From Anastatus disparis (Eukaryota; Arthropoda; Insecta; Hymenoptera; Eupelmidae), in NCBI GenBank assembly GCA_017163975.1, contig JAFFSR010000136.1:6693501-6757500 (forward strand): DNA of 64,000 nt, in the 5' to 3' direction. A program made the position numbers and the translations under genes. The first letter of the stretch is position 1. Every line of letters starts with the position of its first letter. Under the pieces are notes generated by a model. The model did no database searches. It had not been told where the DNA came from and saw only the letters and a program-made list of their open reading frames with translations. Of this stretch, positions 26,182 to 37,849 are shown one piece after another.

Positions 26182-27767
26182 TCCTCAAGATGAAAATTGA
26201 ATTTGAATGTCGTGATTTGTGGAAAAGTTAACGAACTCCTTTATGATGAGTATTTATCATTATTATTATTATAAGGCACTCCGGTGTCAAAGCGTGAAAA
26301 AAAATTATTTTCAATTTGAATGTTGAACATCGTTTCTGTAGTATTTACGTAATTCTTATCATTTTTTATTAAACAAATTATTATTATTTATTAAATAAAT
26401 GATACATAAATTCAATCAACATAAAAAATAATATTTCTGATAGATTTTTAGAAAATTAATTGCTATATCTTACAATTTTACTTCTACAAATTACAGATTT
26501 TCAATAAAATTCATCTATAATTCAAAATGTGAATTCAAATTGAATTTTGACGAATTGGTATCAAATGCTGCTATTTGAGTAAAAATCGACAAATACTATA
26601 TGATGCTTAAAATATTTGTGTTTCAATTTTTATGATCAAGATACACAATAATAATACATACATGACTAAACACAATAATAAAATTATTAAATTATTAAAA
26701 AAACTACATTATTTTCTTACTTTTATTTGTCCTACAAACTGTTACTTCATATATTACTTAAAAAAACATTGGAAACCTCCTTTACAATACTATAAAAAAA
26801 CTGTAGTTTCTTTTTACTCCATTTCACACCACCACATTATCTCTAAAGCAACTAATTCAACTTCATAAATCCAAGTTAACAAGTGCCCATATAACCTCAT
26901 ATTCAAATCGAGCAATCATAAGAAGAAAAAATTGCACGACGATCCGATAATCCATAAGCTTCAGAATCAACAAGCGAATCCTCTTTAATAGATTCCTTAA
27001 ACTTAAAGTACACTCCATATACTTGAGCTATATAACGTTTCAAATAACAGTAGAAGCAACAGCAGCAGGTTATAGGCAATGAATTTTTTTCGAAAACATA
27101 ATGCTTCCGTTTATAATAAGATGAAAGCTACCGAGATAAAGTTCATATTATACTATTAAACAGATATTGTTTATATATATAAAAGTAAATGAATCAATGC
27201 ACATTATAAACGTCTTTCGCGTGTATACACATAAGCGTTATAGAGAGAATTTAATGCTTTATGAGTAATCCTCTTTCAAAGTCTCACCGATAAGATATGT
27301 TTATTTAAATGCGGAAAAGGTTTTTATTGAATCGAGATCGCGCAATCAGATTAAAGGTATATACCAGAGGCTAAATCTTTATATTATGCATTGGAAAAAG
27401 AAAGAAATAAATAAACTTTGTCACGGGTGTGGCACATTTGTATAATGTTACTTTTTATTGCATATAGGGTTAATTTTAGATTTTAATGATCTTGTATTTA
27501 TATGTTATATTTAAACTTTTAAAATATTGTCATTTGGATGGTTAAGCCTTTGACAAAGTTGTTTCTTTTATTCTATGGTTGTTGGTAAAGATTATTAATT
27601 AAAGATAATATAGAACTTGAAGTTCTTGTGCGGTATCTTTTGAACTTAGAATCACATTTTATAAATTCAAGTTATTTAAATTACAATGATACTTATTTTT
27701 TTTATTTTATCAATTGAAAGATTTAAGGAATTAAAAAATTATAACTCACGGAACCAGTCTAATTTTA
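26182..27767. other. AT-rich intergenic DNA
   Basis: No gene. A mixed island at 26880-27300 contains short CAG-type triplets. The ORF at 26632-26868 starts ATGATCAAG but is low-complexity. Confidence 0.5.
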
Positions 27768-27949
27768 ATCAAATTACTGTATCTGCATTTATGTTAGCAT
27801 TGCAATGCTAATTAGAAATGAAAGTTTTCAGCATTATTTTGAATAAAACAGATGTAACGAAATGTGGTGATTATAAAAATCAGTCAAGAACGGCATTCGA
27901 ACTTGGAACTTCAAAGTTCATTATTCTATCAAGTGAGGACTGAAGACTT
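27768..27949 (-). mobile_element. tRNA-derived SINE, copy 4 (decayed)
   Basis: Same order as copies 1-3 (TTTATGTTAGCATTGCAATGCTAATTAG split by changes, then GTGGTGATTATAAAAATC, then the tRNA-like head), but the head is heavily mutated and box A is damaged. It is immediately followed by an 86-bp tandem duplication. Confidence 0.6.
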
Positions 27950-27954
27950 TTATT

Positions 27955-28122
27955 AAAAATTGTAAAGATGAGTTGATTTTTTAATTAAGTATATTTAAAT
28001 AAAATTAATAATATCAAATACAAAGACAATACGTATAATTAAAAATTGTAAAGATGAGTTGATTTTTTAATTAAGTATATTTAAATAAAATTAATAATAT
28101 CAAATACAAAGACAATACGTAT
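27955..28122 (+). repeat. Two tandem 86-bp units
   Basis: The segment starting AAAAATTGTAAAGATGAG at 27955 is repeated from 28041 with no visible difference through ACGTAT. The identity implies a recent duplication, or a possible assembly duplication. Confidence 0.85.
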
Positions 28123-31100
28123 CGATGTGTAATTTTTGGTTTAAGCTATAAAAACTATAAGAATGACATTATAAGTTAAATTAGTACTACTTTAATAAAA
28201 GTAAAAACGTAAAAGAAACTAAAGTAAAATAATAAATTTCTTCGAAAACATTTCGACAAAATGCCAATACCATTCATAAATAAGTCAAATGCAACAACAA
28301 GTACTGAAAGGAGCATTAAAAACTCTCTATCATTACAAAAGCCTCAATTTATGAAAATTCAAAGTTACACCAACAATCAACTCTTCGATCTTCACACCAA
28401 TAATTTTAAAGATACGTCATACAGTAGCACCTCCGGGCTACTATAACCATTACCTTTGAAAAGAAGAAAAAGGGAATACACCACATACAAAAATGAATCA
28501 TTAAAATCAGACAGAACAGATGCTTACGGAAGTAGGTGACTCGTAACGTGATGTAATACCGTTCGTTTACAAAAGCTTGTAGCTCCATTAAAAACATTTT
28601 AAAAGGCCTACTGTTATATTATGTTTTCGATAAAAGTATATGGTTTCAGAGAAAAATCGAATACATCGCTTAACCAATTAAAAATCATTAATAAAAGATT
28701 TAACTTTATTTTTTTATTACATGCTTACACGATTATTTTACGAGAGTATAAAAACATTTTTTTCTTCTTATTCTTCACAATTACAAGTTTACTGCGACTT
28801 GTTTTCGATTAATGATTTTTCTTTCTTTTTAAGGATTACTAAAATAATTGTTCTTGTTTTTACTAAAGGAGATCCTTTGGTCATCCTTCTTTTTTTGGGT
28901 ATGTAAAGCATATACGTTTACAAAATGTAAGTATATATGGGGATATCGTGGAATTTAAAAGTGTTACACGAACGATTTTACGCTTGGATATGTATAACGG
29001 GCATGAATTACAACTTGATTACAATCGAAGTTGAATGTCACTTGGTTAATTTTACAGTTGAAATAAATTTATAAGATAACACGCAAGATACGCTTTTTTC
29101 CTTCTTTATACGCGTTAAAGCCGTTATATATTATCTTTGTGATTTATTTTTTTTAAATATTTGTTACTCCAAAATTTTTTTGTTTTTATTTTAAATATTT
29201 CAGATATTCGAAAATAAATACAGTGAATTGTATATTCACATCTGTATCGAAATAATATAATGAACGCATTAAAGGTCGTTCTTGTATTTCCAACAATATT
29301 GTTAATGAATTTATAAAAAAAGATTTAGAATAAAAGGTTTTTAATAAACTGCATAATTTTTTTAAATCGTATCATTTAGAAAATGTTAAGTACATAAAAA
29401 AAAAACGAGCTAGTAAAATTTGCGTCTTACTAAACCTTGCATATGTCTACTTAAACATCGGAATGTAAATTAAATGTTTACTAATGTTAACTTACATATT
29501 TACATATGCTGTTAACTTACATATTTACATTTTCTTTTTTAAATATTTTTCTAATAAATATATTCCTTATAGCATATAAAAGTTTTATTACATCTTAAAG
29601 AATTTTTTATTTGACATTTTTGCATGTCAAGTATTTTGTTAAATCGAATAACAAATATATAATTTAATATTATTTCCTTTTTTTTCAAACATTAATATTA
29701 AATTTATCAGTATTAAATAAACATTATCTTTATAAATGCATCAAAAAAAATTTTTTTGTACTATAACTAGCTTATTTTTACTAAACGAAATCTTCTCAAA
29801 TCCATAAAACCAAAGCCAATCTATTTAACATTTATAAAATGAATACATATAATTCTTTCAATCATCAATCTTACCCTCGGGCAATAAATTTATAATAAGC
29901 CGTAGCACACATATAAATATACGTTAGAAATACCTGCGACATTCCTATAACTAAAGTACAGTTTATACCTAATAAGTACAAGATGAAAAAAAAGAAGCAA
30001 ACCAAGAGAATCTTAACGATTGACCACGAAACGAGAAAATACAGGCGATACATACGGAGGCGAGAGTGAGCAAGAGAAAGAGAGAACGAACGAGTGGAGA
30101 AGTTGCTCTTAATCTGATTGACACCTCAAGAAAATAGAGTAAAATATACTGCGTGCTTGTACGCGTAGAGCAATACAAAATAATTTGATATTCTTGGTAG
30201 TTAATACTTGATGAGAAAATTATAGTCTTAGTTAATTTTTATTAGTTGAACTTTTATTAATTTCTGTTTAATGATACTTCTCGGTAATTTATATTTAAAT
30301 AAATGCTAATATATAAAAGTATTAACTATTTTTATTAGATTATTAAATTATCGCATGTGAATTCAGGTTTTTAAAAATTTTTTATTCCAATCACCAAAGT
30401 CAATATAAAGCAAACTATTCTACAATTGTAATAATAAAGTAATAATAATTCAAAACTTACAAAATTAAATTAAATAAGCAAAAAAAACCATCCAAAAAAT
30501 TATTAATGATTAACTTAATTTAAGCAAATTTAATCAGTAGACAAACTAAAAAATCTAATCTTTATCTCTTCTCAAATCGTCTCAGTAAAAACACAATCTC
30601 ATTGACCTATTTAATCTTTAATAAACGTACAACATATTTACTTAAACAGACAAGAGATGACATATATGTCAAATGAGATAAACTTGTCTTTTATGCACAT
30701 TATAGGTAATTCGTCAAGCCTAAGTTATAGAAAGGAGGAGAAAACTTTGTAAATCTTTGTATATACATCATTTTGAATATCCTTAGGGTAGGCATTATGT
30801 GTCAGTGGTGCATTAAAAAGTATATAGCAGGCAATATAAGTTTTACTTTGTTCTCTTTATATCATTGAGCAAGTTAGCATTGAAAATTTACTACTAAACA
30901 ACCTCTCATATAACTTTTACATTGTACTCTCTCTGTCTTTCGAAAAAAAATATATTTTTTTCTCTCATGTTTATTACTCACGTGAAAATGCGTCTATAAA
31001 TTGTTAAAAAAATAAAAATAAAAGGAAAAAATTTTGCCGAGAGTTAGAAAGTATGATTTTTATTGTTTTCGAGAAATGATTGTTGTAACAGTGACATAGA

Positions 31101-34100
31101 TTGCGCGTCAATTGGTTTGTCAAAAAAAATTTATTGAGTTTATGGCTTATACTAAATAATCATTGATATTTTAGAGAAATAATGTTGTAATTTTAATCAC
31201 GATGATTTGTTATATGATTCATTATTTAATTACCAGGAATGTTATGAAGTATAAGAAACAAATTAATTTATAGTAATTTATCATTTTTTCCTATTTTTTC
31301 TTTTGAAATTTGATTGGAAGTGAATTTATCTTTAAATGGTTTTAAATAATAATAACAACATATTTGTGGTATATAAAGTAAAAGTAAGTTTATAAATTTA
31401 TTATTTACTTGTTCATTAATATTGAAAATTATTATGTCTAATTTTAAATATTTAATCTTAACTATTTTCTTGCTTTTAAATATACAATTTTAAATATTTT
31501 ACTATCTAAAATTCAATTTTAGCCTTTGATATGAATTGAAAATGTATTTTTATTGTAAAAAAAGCATTAAATTAACAATTAAACGATTGTATATATTTGT
31601 TACTCACAAGCACTTAATTTTCTTAACATTAAGTTTGGCAAGCAATTTAAAGCATTTTGCAAACTAAACATTAACTTAACGTTTTTTATCTTATTCTTTT
31701 TTTATACAACTTCTCACTTTGGTGCAATTAGTGTATTCACGTCAAGGTCGTGCAACTTAAACGAGATAGTAGTTTTAACGACGATTACCGGAGATGTGTA
31801 AAGGATGTTTCATTTTTTATTTTTTTCTCCGTTGTATATGTGTGTACGTGGCCTAATGATCTTGTAATGTACTCTTGGGTAGCAAATCAATTTGTATGAT
31901 GCTTAAAGTACTGGAAAACTTAAGAATTAAAACAAGTAAAAGTGAGTAAAGGTGTAAGTACCAATCTTTTTATTTTCATTTGACATTGGTATAAATCAAG
32001 GTCGTTGAGATATTTAAATTATTAACGATTCTGATGGTCGAATAATATTTTTAGCACATAATTAATCTAACATTATTAAACTAATTCATTAAATATTATT
32101 TTTTAAATAAAAAACTATTTTTTACTATCGATGCTACTTAGATAAAAGAAAAAATTTCTTAGATCAATCTAAATTACCATATTTTATATTTTGCTAATAC
32201 TCTAGAAAAAATTTTAAGATTCATATTTTCAATAAGAATAAAAAAATTCACAAAAAATGAAATAAAATTAGAAAAATCATGTTGTATACTGATACGATGA
32301 ATAGATGCATCAAAACAATCTAAATACTTTAACATATCAAAAGTTGATAAACTATAAAAATTTAACTAAAAATTAAGTAACAGTTTATGAATCAATAACT
32401 CACAGTTATCGTCGAAAAGGATTTCAAGAAATTCAACAAATATTCGAGATTCCTCGAACATTTTAAAATAGACATTGGTTGTCAAGTAAAATTTAATCGT
32501 ATACACGTATTATACGAATTGATTTAAATTTTCGCTTGTTGCTAGCCGTGTACATACATAGAGTATATACATATATTTATATAAAAGAACCGATTGAAAT
32601 CTCGGTCGCGCGTATATATACATATATATACAGTGCGCATTTCGCATTGCTAAGTCACACAAACCTGCGAGCAAAACAGAGCAAGTAACAGCCCAGCTGT
32701 GCGTTCGCTTCAAGTCAGGACCGTTAATGCAGCCTCCTTTAAAAGTATATACGCGTTATATATCTTAACGTATTTCTTCTTTTTTTTTATTTTTATTTTA
32801 GCTTTTTTGCAGTCGTTTTCTTTTGCTGTTTGTTTCTTTATCGCTTTCTATCAATTCTCGTTCTGATTCTTGGATTCGTATTTTTTTTTATTCTTTTAGT
32901 TTCATGGTTTTTTCATGAATGCTATGATTGTTGATTTATACTTGCTTTAGCGGAATCTTCTAGTGTGCATCGATTTTTATCTGGAAAAAAGTTTTTAGAT
33001 AAATATTGATTGAAATTAAATGTAATTATAAGTATTATAAAGCATTTAATTTTAAAAGTTCAGTATAAAAAGTAAAAATAATATCGTTCACTTGATATTT
33101 ACTACTACATTAATAGATTCGTTTTTAAATTTATTTGAAACTAGAGAACATTTATTAATTTACCTATAAAAAAATAAAACGAAAAATAAATAGTTAAATA
33201 CAAACTTAAAATTACATAATGATCAAATCGTTTTACATTTTAATTTTTCGCTATTCTAAATCTGAAAATTATAATTATAAATTTTAGGTTTATATATTTT
33301 ATTAAACTTTTTCCAATAAAATGATTTATTTCGTTGAAAAAAATCCTTTTTTATTTATTAATTTAAAAAATTTACTTTATAAATTTATCTTTATTTCATC
33401 TTGCAAATAAATCTTATAATTTCTTATCGCAATTTCATTTTCTTCCTCATTTCTTTTTTTCCTCCTTCTTTCCTACTTTCGCACACTATTCTTATTCACT
33501 AGTAACTCACGCAGCTTTCTCTTCAAATAGCCATATCCTTTCGTTTACCAACCGTCTCCAATTGTTTTCTTCTTGCTCAAGAATAAAGACACACACGCTT
33601 TTACCATTACGCGACACAAGCCAAACCCAGAGAAGCAATCTTCATTATTCACTCATGGCTAATTTACGGCTTCGTTTTCTTTTTCAGCTTCTTCGCTGTT
33701 GTCGTTATTGTCTCTGCCGTGCGATTACGTTTTGTGCGCATCGTGATTCGGATACGATCGGTTTACGTTGAGCGATGCTTCGTATATACTCTAACGGTAT
33801 ATGTGCTTCTCTAATTTCTTTTATTTTTTTCTTTCACTTTTTTCTTTAGCCTGACAGCCAATGCATCATTAAAGTGCGAAATATCGACGTTTATTCGCAC
33901 ATAGCTTTCTTTTTATTATGCAGCATTGAAGAGATACAAGTAATTTGTTTCATTTGCTTGATTTATGCCTTAAGTGATGTGCAAAGTTGTAATAAGGTAC
34001 TTTTCGCGTTTCAAGAATCTTTGATGAATGACTTTTTTTATTGCTGCATTTTTCCCTTTGAATATTTCACATTTGTTTCAGTGATACAATATTTTATTTT

Positions 34101-34260
34101 CTAATAAAATGTAACGGTAATCAATTATGAAAAAAATTTTTTTCATAAGATTTGAAAACTATCGGCCTATTATTATTCCATCATAGCTATGCTCTTTATT
34201 ATTAAAAAAATGACGAGAAAAAATTTTTTTCTATTTTTTCATTAATTTGTACATATTTGG
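28123..34260. other. Intergenic DNA with purine-rich islands
   Basis: Six kilobases without a supported gene. A 61-codon ATG frame at 28261-28446 is polar and could be a small ORF, but it has no domain. Islands lie at 29860-30180 (GAGA-rich), 32500-32740 (TATA/GCGC) and 33430-33800 (CT-rich). A 20-base direct repeat GTTAACTTACATATTTACAT occurs near 29487 and 29511. Confidence 0.5.
28931..28955 (+). repeat. Solo end of foldback element A
   Basis: GTATATATGGGGATATC followed by GTGGAATTT repeats the terminal sequence of element A with one base missing, but no matching inverted arm is found nearby. It may be a truncated copy. Confidence 0.45.
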
Positions 34261-34612
34261 ACTCAGGGAGTCGAAAAAAGTGATTTCCAGAAAATGTCTG
34301 TATGTATGTGTGTGCATGTGTTCGTTACGCCAATTTTATCTCGAAAACTACTTGATGGATTTGCTTCTAATTTTGCATACAATTTAGTTTTTTATCTAAC
34401 TGGGAGGGGAGGGGGGGGGGGGGGAGTTATTGAAAATTGGTTTTCTTAACGTAGTTCTTTTTTTAGAGCCATTTTAAGAATTTTAAAAATATTTTCGATT
34501 TTTCATTTTTTTTGTATTTTACGTAAACTACTAGAAGAATTTGCTTAAAAATTTATTTGGAAATTATTTGCAGCTGCCAAAAGAAGAAAAACTTTTAAAA
34601 ATATTACAATTA
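34261..34612 (+). repeat. Second locus of the ~165-bp repeat with G-run
   Basis: Roughly two units of the 23-24.7 kb array family recur here (CTCGAAAACTACTTGATGG, TTAGAGCCATTTTAAG). The usual GGCGGGAAG segment is expanded to a long G-tract at 34402-34424. It is preceded by GTCTGTATGTATGTGTG and TTCGTTACGCC, which look like the true 5' boundary of the repeat family. Confidence 0.65.
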
Positions 34613-34828
34613 TTTGACGACATTTTTTATCAACAGGCAGCAGTAATCATAAAAATAATTAAGATTGTTAAAATAATTACTATTCGGATAGAATTTTAAT
34701 TTTCATTGGTTTTTCACTAATTTTATAAAATTAATATACTAAAGAAGTTTTCGTTTTCTTATTGCTTATCATTTTGTGCCATTTGATGACGATGTTGACG
34801 TTTATTTTATCGAGCTCGCATAAATAAT

Positions 34829-37320
34829 TTAACATTGAATTTTTTTCGTTTTTTCCTTAGAACTTGTGTTTTTGGTCATGCTTACATCAGGCAAAGTTTT
34901 GACTTTGCTATCACCACTATTTTTTGTCTTTTCTTTAACTTTGAATTTCTTCAAATTAATTTTCTTTTATCAACAATCTACAATATTATATAAATAGTGT
35001 TATGATATTATTTTGACTGTGAAATACAATGTAATACAATAAATAAGTGCAATTTACCTGTAGTTGGAATTGTCTGAGACTCATCAATTTTAAAATTTCT
35101 GGATTTCACAATGTCTTACGGATTTGGATTGCGAATTTCGTACCATTGGTAACTTTTGTACGCTTTACTAAATAAAGCAAGAGGGAACACTTCAATGTAT
35201 GATTTTATAAATTCCTAAAAGAAAAAAAACATGATATTAATATTGAATGCATTTAATAATTTTAATTTAGTACAACTGTTAATTAACCTGTAATGGTCGT
35301 TGGATTCAATATAAATTTAACCAGAGTCGAGATAGGAATAGCACCTTTGATGCATATCCTTGAATGTCTTCGATTTTTATTGATTAAATTAGTTATTGTT
35401 CGTTTTGTAAAGGCTTTCGTAATGTTACGAAAAGAACATTCAGGAAACCCCTGGAACAAACGTGAGAAGCCCACGAATCTAGTCATAAGATATTTGATTA
35501 TGACTATGTTCATATCTTTCTTGATCGAATTCGCTTTCGTCATGAGGGTAATACTGAACCAAGTCCACTATGATAAATTAAACAAAGGGTAAAAGGTAAT
35601 ACTCTATCGGACTGGAACGATGGTTGCTTTAATCATTGTCTGTCAGAATAAGATGCGACGAGTTTTTATATATCCTCACGCAAATCAAATATACCGCCTA
35701 ACAGCTGAGCCGTAGTTCCGATCTCAGCCGCTATACGCCGCTGCTCCCGCAAGAGGAACAGCGAGCTCCAGAGCATATAAAGAGCTAAGGCTCAACGAAG
35801 AGGCCAAGCTTTGCAGACTAAGCTCTCCCTCACTCTTCACCTAGTGGACACTCACTGAGAGACTTTTTGGGGCGAGAGACCTCTGGTAGTGTAGGGCCCG
35901 GCGCCTCTAAAATACATGTTGCTAACCAGATTTTTGTACTCTATAACTTCATTTTCATTTCCGCCAGTTACCTCTATCAAATGCTCTACTGAAATTTTCT
36001 GCACTGATCTTCTCGTCCTTTTTCGACACAATAAGTTTTTATTTTCTAACTTAAAAAAATTGTTTGTCTCCAGAAAATTAGAGTAACTTATATTAATTAG
36101 CTGAGTGATTTTAAGGGATGTGAAGCGATTCTATAATAGTACAATGTTTTGATTAAATAAATGATACAAAAACAATTAATTCATGGCATTCATATGCACA
36201 TACATTACTCACGGCTGGCGATGGTAAATCAGATTGGTGTGTGGATTGAAGTGGAAGCTGCTCTACAACTCCGTCTTTCTATTGATTTTCAGTGATGTCA
36301 TCATCATTGCCGCTATTAGTTGCATTTTCTTGATGTGATTGTCGATACTGTTCAGTCCTTCTATAACGACTTGCTGATTGGTAATTCTTATCAGAAGATG
36401 AACAAGTTATCATTACATAAAAAAATGTTGATGATCAAGATCACTTACAATGGTCAATTGCTGTTCTTGCTGTTAACGATAAACAATCTCATCGTCGTCG
36501 TCGTCAAAAGCTGGTGGAGAGTCTACCTACATTTCTTGCCGATTCTGAGCAACTGTAGCAGGATTATATGCGAGAGGTACATGAAGAAGCTGCTGTGCAA
36601 CATTATCAGCAGAAAGTGCTTGACGACGAGATGCTGGAGGACCTGTTGAATTCGCAGTAAAACGAGGAGTACACGTATCATACGGGCGACTCGTTGATGT
36701 CGAAGCTCCATAATGGTGTTCTGGTTGAGTATTCGATGAGCGAGGATTCAACATTTACGACGGTGTTAGACCAGCGACTATTTTTCGATCCTCGTCGTCG
36801 TCATAATCATCATCAGAAATATGAATTGCAAGAGAAAAATTTCCTCTTCTTTGTTTATTAACCGATGACACAGATGTCTATACAGAAAAAATTTTAGAAT
36901 TCAATAACAAAGTAAAATATAAACAATTTGATAATCATAGTGATTTACCATTGGCCAATATTTATTAGTTTGGTATATCAACTCGCTGGATAATGCTTTT
37001 TTTGTTTTTGTAACAGCGACATCACGACGTCGATAGAAGAAATTTTACGACGTAATTCCTCGTCACTAGTAGCATCTTCTTTTTGGCGAGTTTATATAGA
37101 TTTAGAATATGAAGAATCAACAGGAAATGACCTGAAGGCATCTTTATCATCTTCTTCTTGAAGACGATATTTTTGACGAGAATAATAATTATCTTTCGGA
37201 CGGCGGTAGATATTCTCAAACGAAGCACCTTCTTCCGGTCGATGAGGAGGATGACTGAGAATCTGGCTATAAAAGCCAGGATCAGAGAGCATTTGCCAGA
37301 CAGTCTCGTCTTGGCAGCCC
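34829..37320 (-). pseudogene. Multi-exon protein gene with in-frame stops, unrecognised
   Basis: About seven exons read leftward: 37320-36948, 36877-36449, 36386-36213, 36049 to about 35933, 35567-35288, 35214-35058 and a last exon ending at the stop 34829-34831. The introns are short with GT...AG ends (GTAAAT, GTAAGT, GTGAGT, GTTAAT donors), and joins between the first five exons are all phase 0. Encoded features are an N-terminal charged segment, an acidic run (SDDDYDDDED), a Pro/Gln/Ser-rich stretch, a second acidic run (DDDDDE), a basic segment and a Lys-rich C-terminus. Exon 1 has a TAA and a frame change, exon 2 has TAA, TAG and TAA, exon 3 a TAG, and exon 6 a TAA and a phase mismatch. 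Exons 4 and 5 are open. I do not recognise the family. It is most likely a decayed duplicate of a nuclear or regulatory-type protein gene. Confidence 0.5.
35650..35915 (+). mobile_element. GC-rich block with TATA, solo-LTR candidate
   Basis: A sharply GC-richer block inside an intron of the broken minus-strand gene. It holds CCGCCTAACAGCTGAGCCG, CGCCGCTGCTCCCGCAAG, a CATATAAAG box (35773-35781), a downstream stretch like a transcribed leader, and GGGCCCGGCGCC near the right edge. No frame is open on either strand. The layout of U3-like, TATA and R-like parts suggests a solo LTR, but I could not find matched TG...CA ends with a target duplication. Confidence 0.35.
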
Positions 37321-37382
37321 AGTGAAAAGGATCTTCTATTTAAATTTCTTCATTCCACAGTTCACCTTTGTTCCTAGTTAAG

Positions 37383-37830
37383 ATGTCACTGTTGGAGATC
37401 AATGCTACGTTAGAATGCCATCAAATAATTTTTCAGGATGACGAAGAAACTATCGCAAAATGTATAACACGATATCTATGCTGGCGAGCACAGAATCTTG
37501 ACTATCCAGAAAAATAGGAAAAAACTTATGTTTGGTATCAAATACTTACAGAAAAAAATTAGAATCGAAACAGCATAAAAAAATGATTAGCATTGAAATT
37601 GGAGAAATCATACAATCCCGTGATAGGAAAGAAAACGCCGAAGATGGTAAAGATGGAGAAAAAACCAAAAACGACCCAAGACACAAGATAAGAAAAATGA
37701 TATAGATTCAGAAAATGGAGTTCCAATAAATCTGTACAGACTTATGCCTTCCAGCTCTTCGGAGATTCCAGTAAAACTTGGAAGAATCTTTCGATTTACG
37801 CAAAGGAGTTCAATCGGTTCAGCACGAACC
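37383..37830 (+). pseudogene. Broken frame diverging from the minus-strand locus
   Basis: From ATG at 37383 one frame encodes 39 sensible residues (MSLLEINATLECHQII...), then TAG. The same frame continues with coding-like stretches, including KSVQTYAFQLFGDSSKTWKN, interrupted by several TAG, TAA and TGA codons up to a palindrome at 37799. A splice-acceptor-like TTCATTCCACAG lies just upstream. It may be a decayed exon of another gene transcribed away from the minus-strand locus. No family is recognised, and persistent coding-like sequence across stops is the only support. Confidence 0.25.
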
Positions 37831-37847
37831 GATTGAACTCCTTTGCG
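37799..37847. repeat. Perfect 22-bp inverted repeat
   Basis: Arms CGCAAAGGAGTTCAATCGG... (37799-37820) and their exact complement (37826-37847) flank a 5-base loop. It sits exactly where the LINE reverse-transcriptase frame loses similarity, so it marks the truncation or rearrangement point. Confidence 0.8.
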
Positions 37848-37849
37848 TT

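Noticed and set aside
35293..35592. 99-codon plus-strand ORF
   Set aside because: It is the shadow of the open minus-strand exon 35288-35567, which has splice sites.
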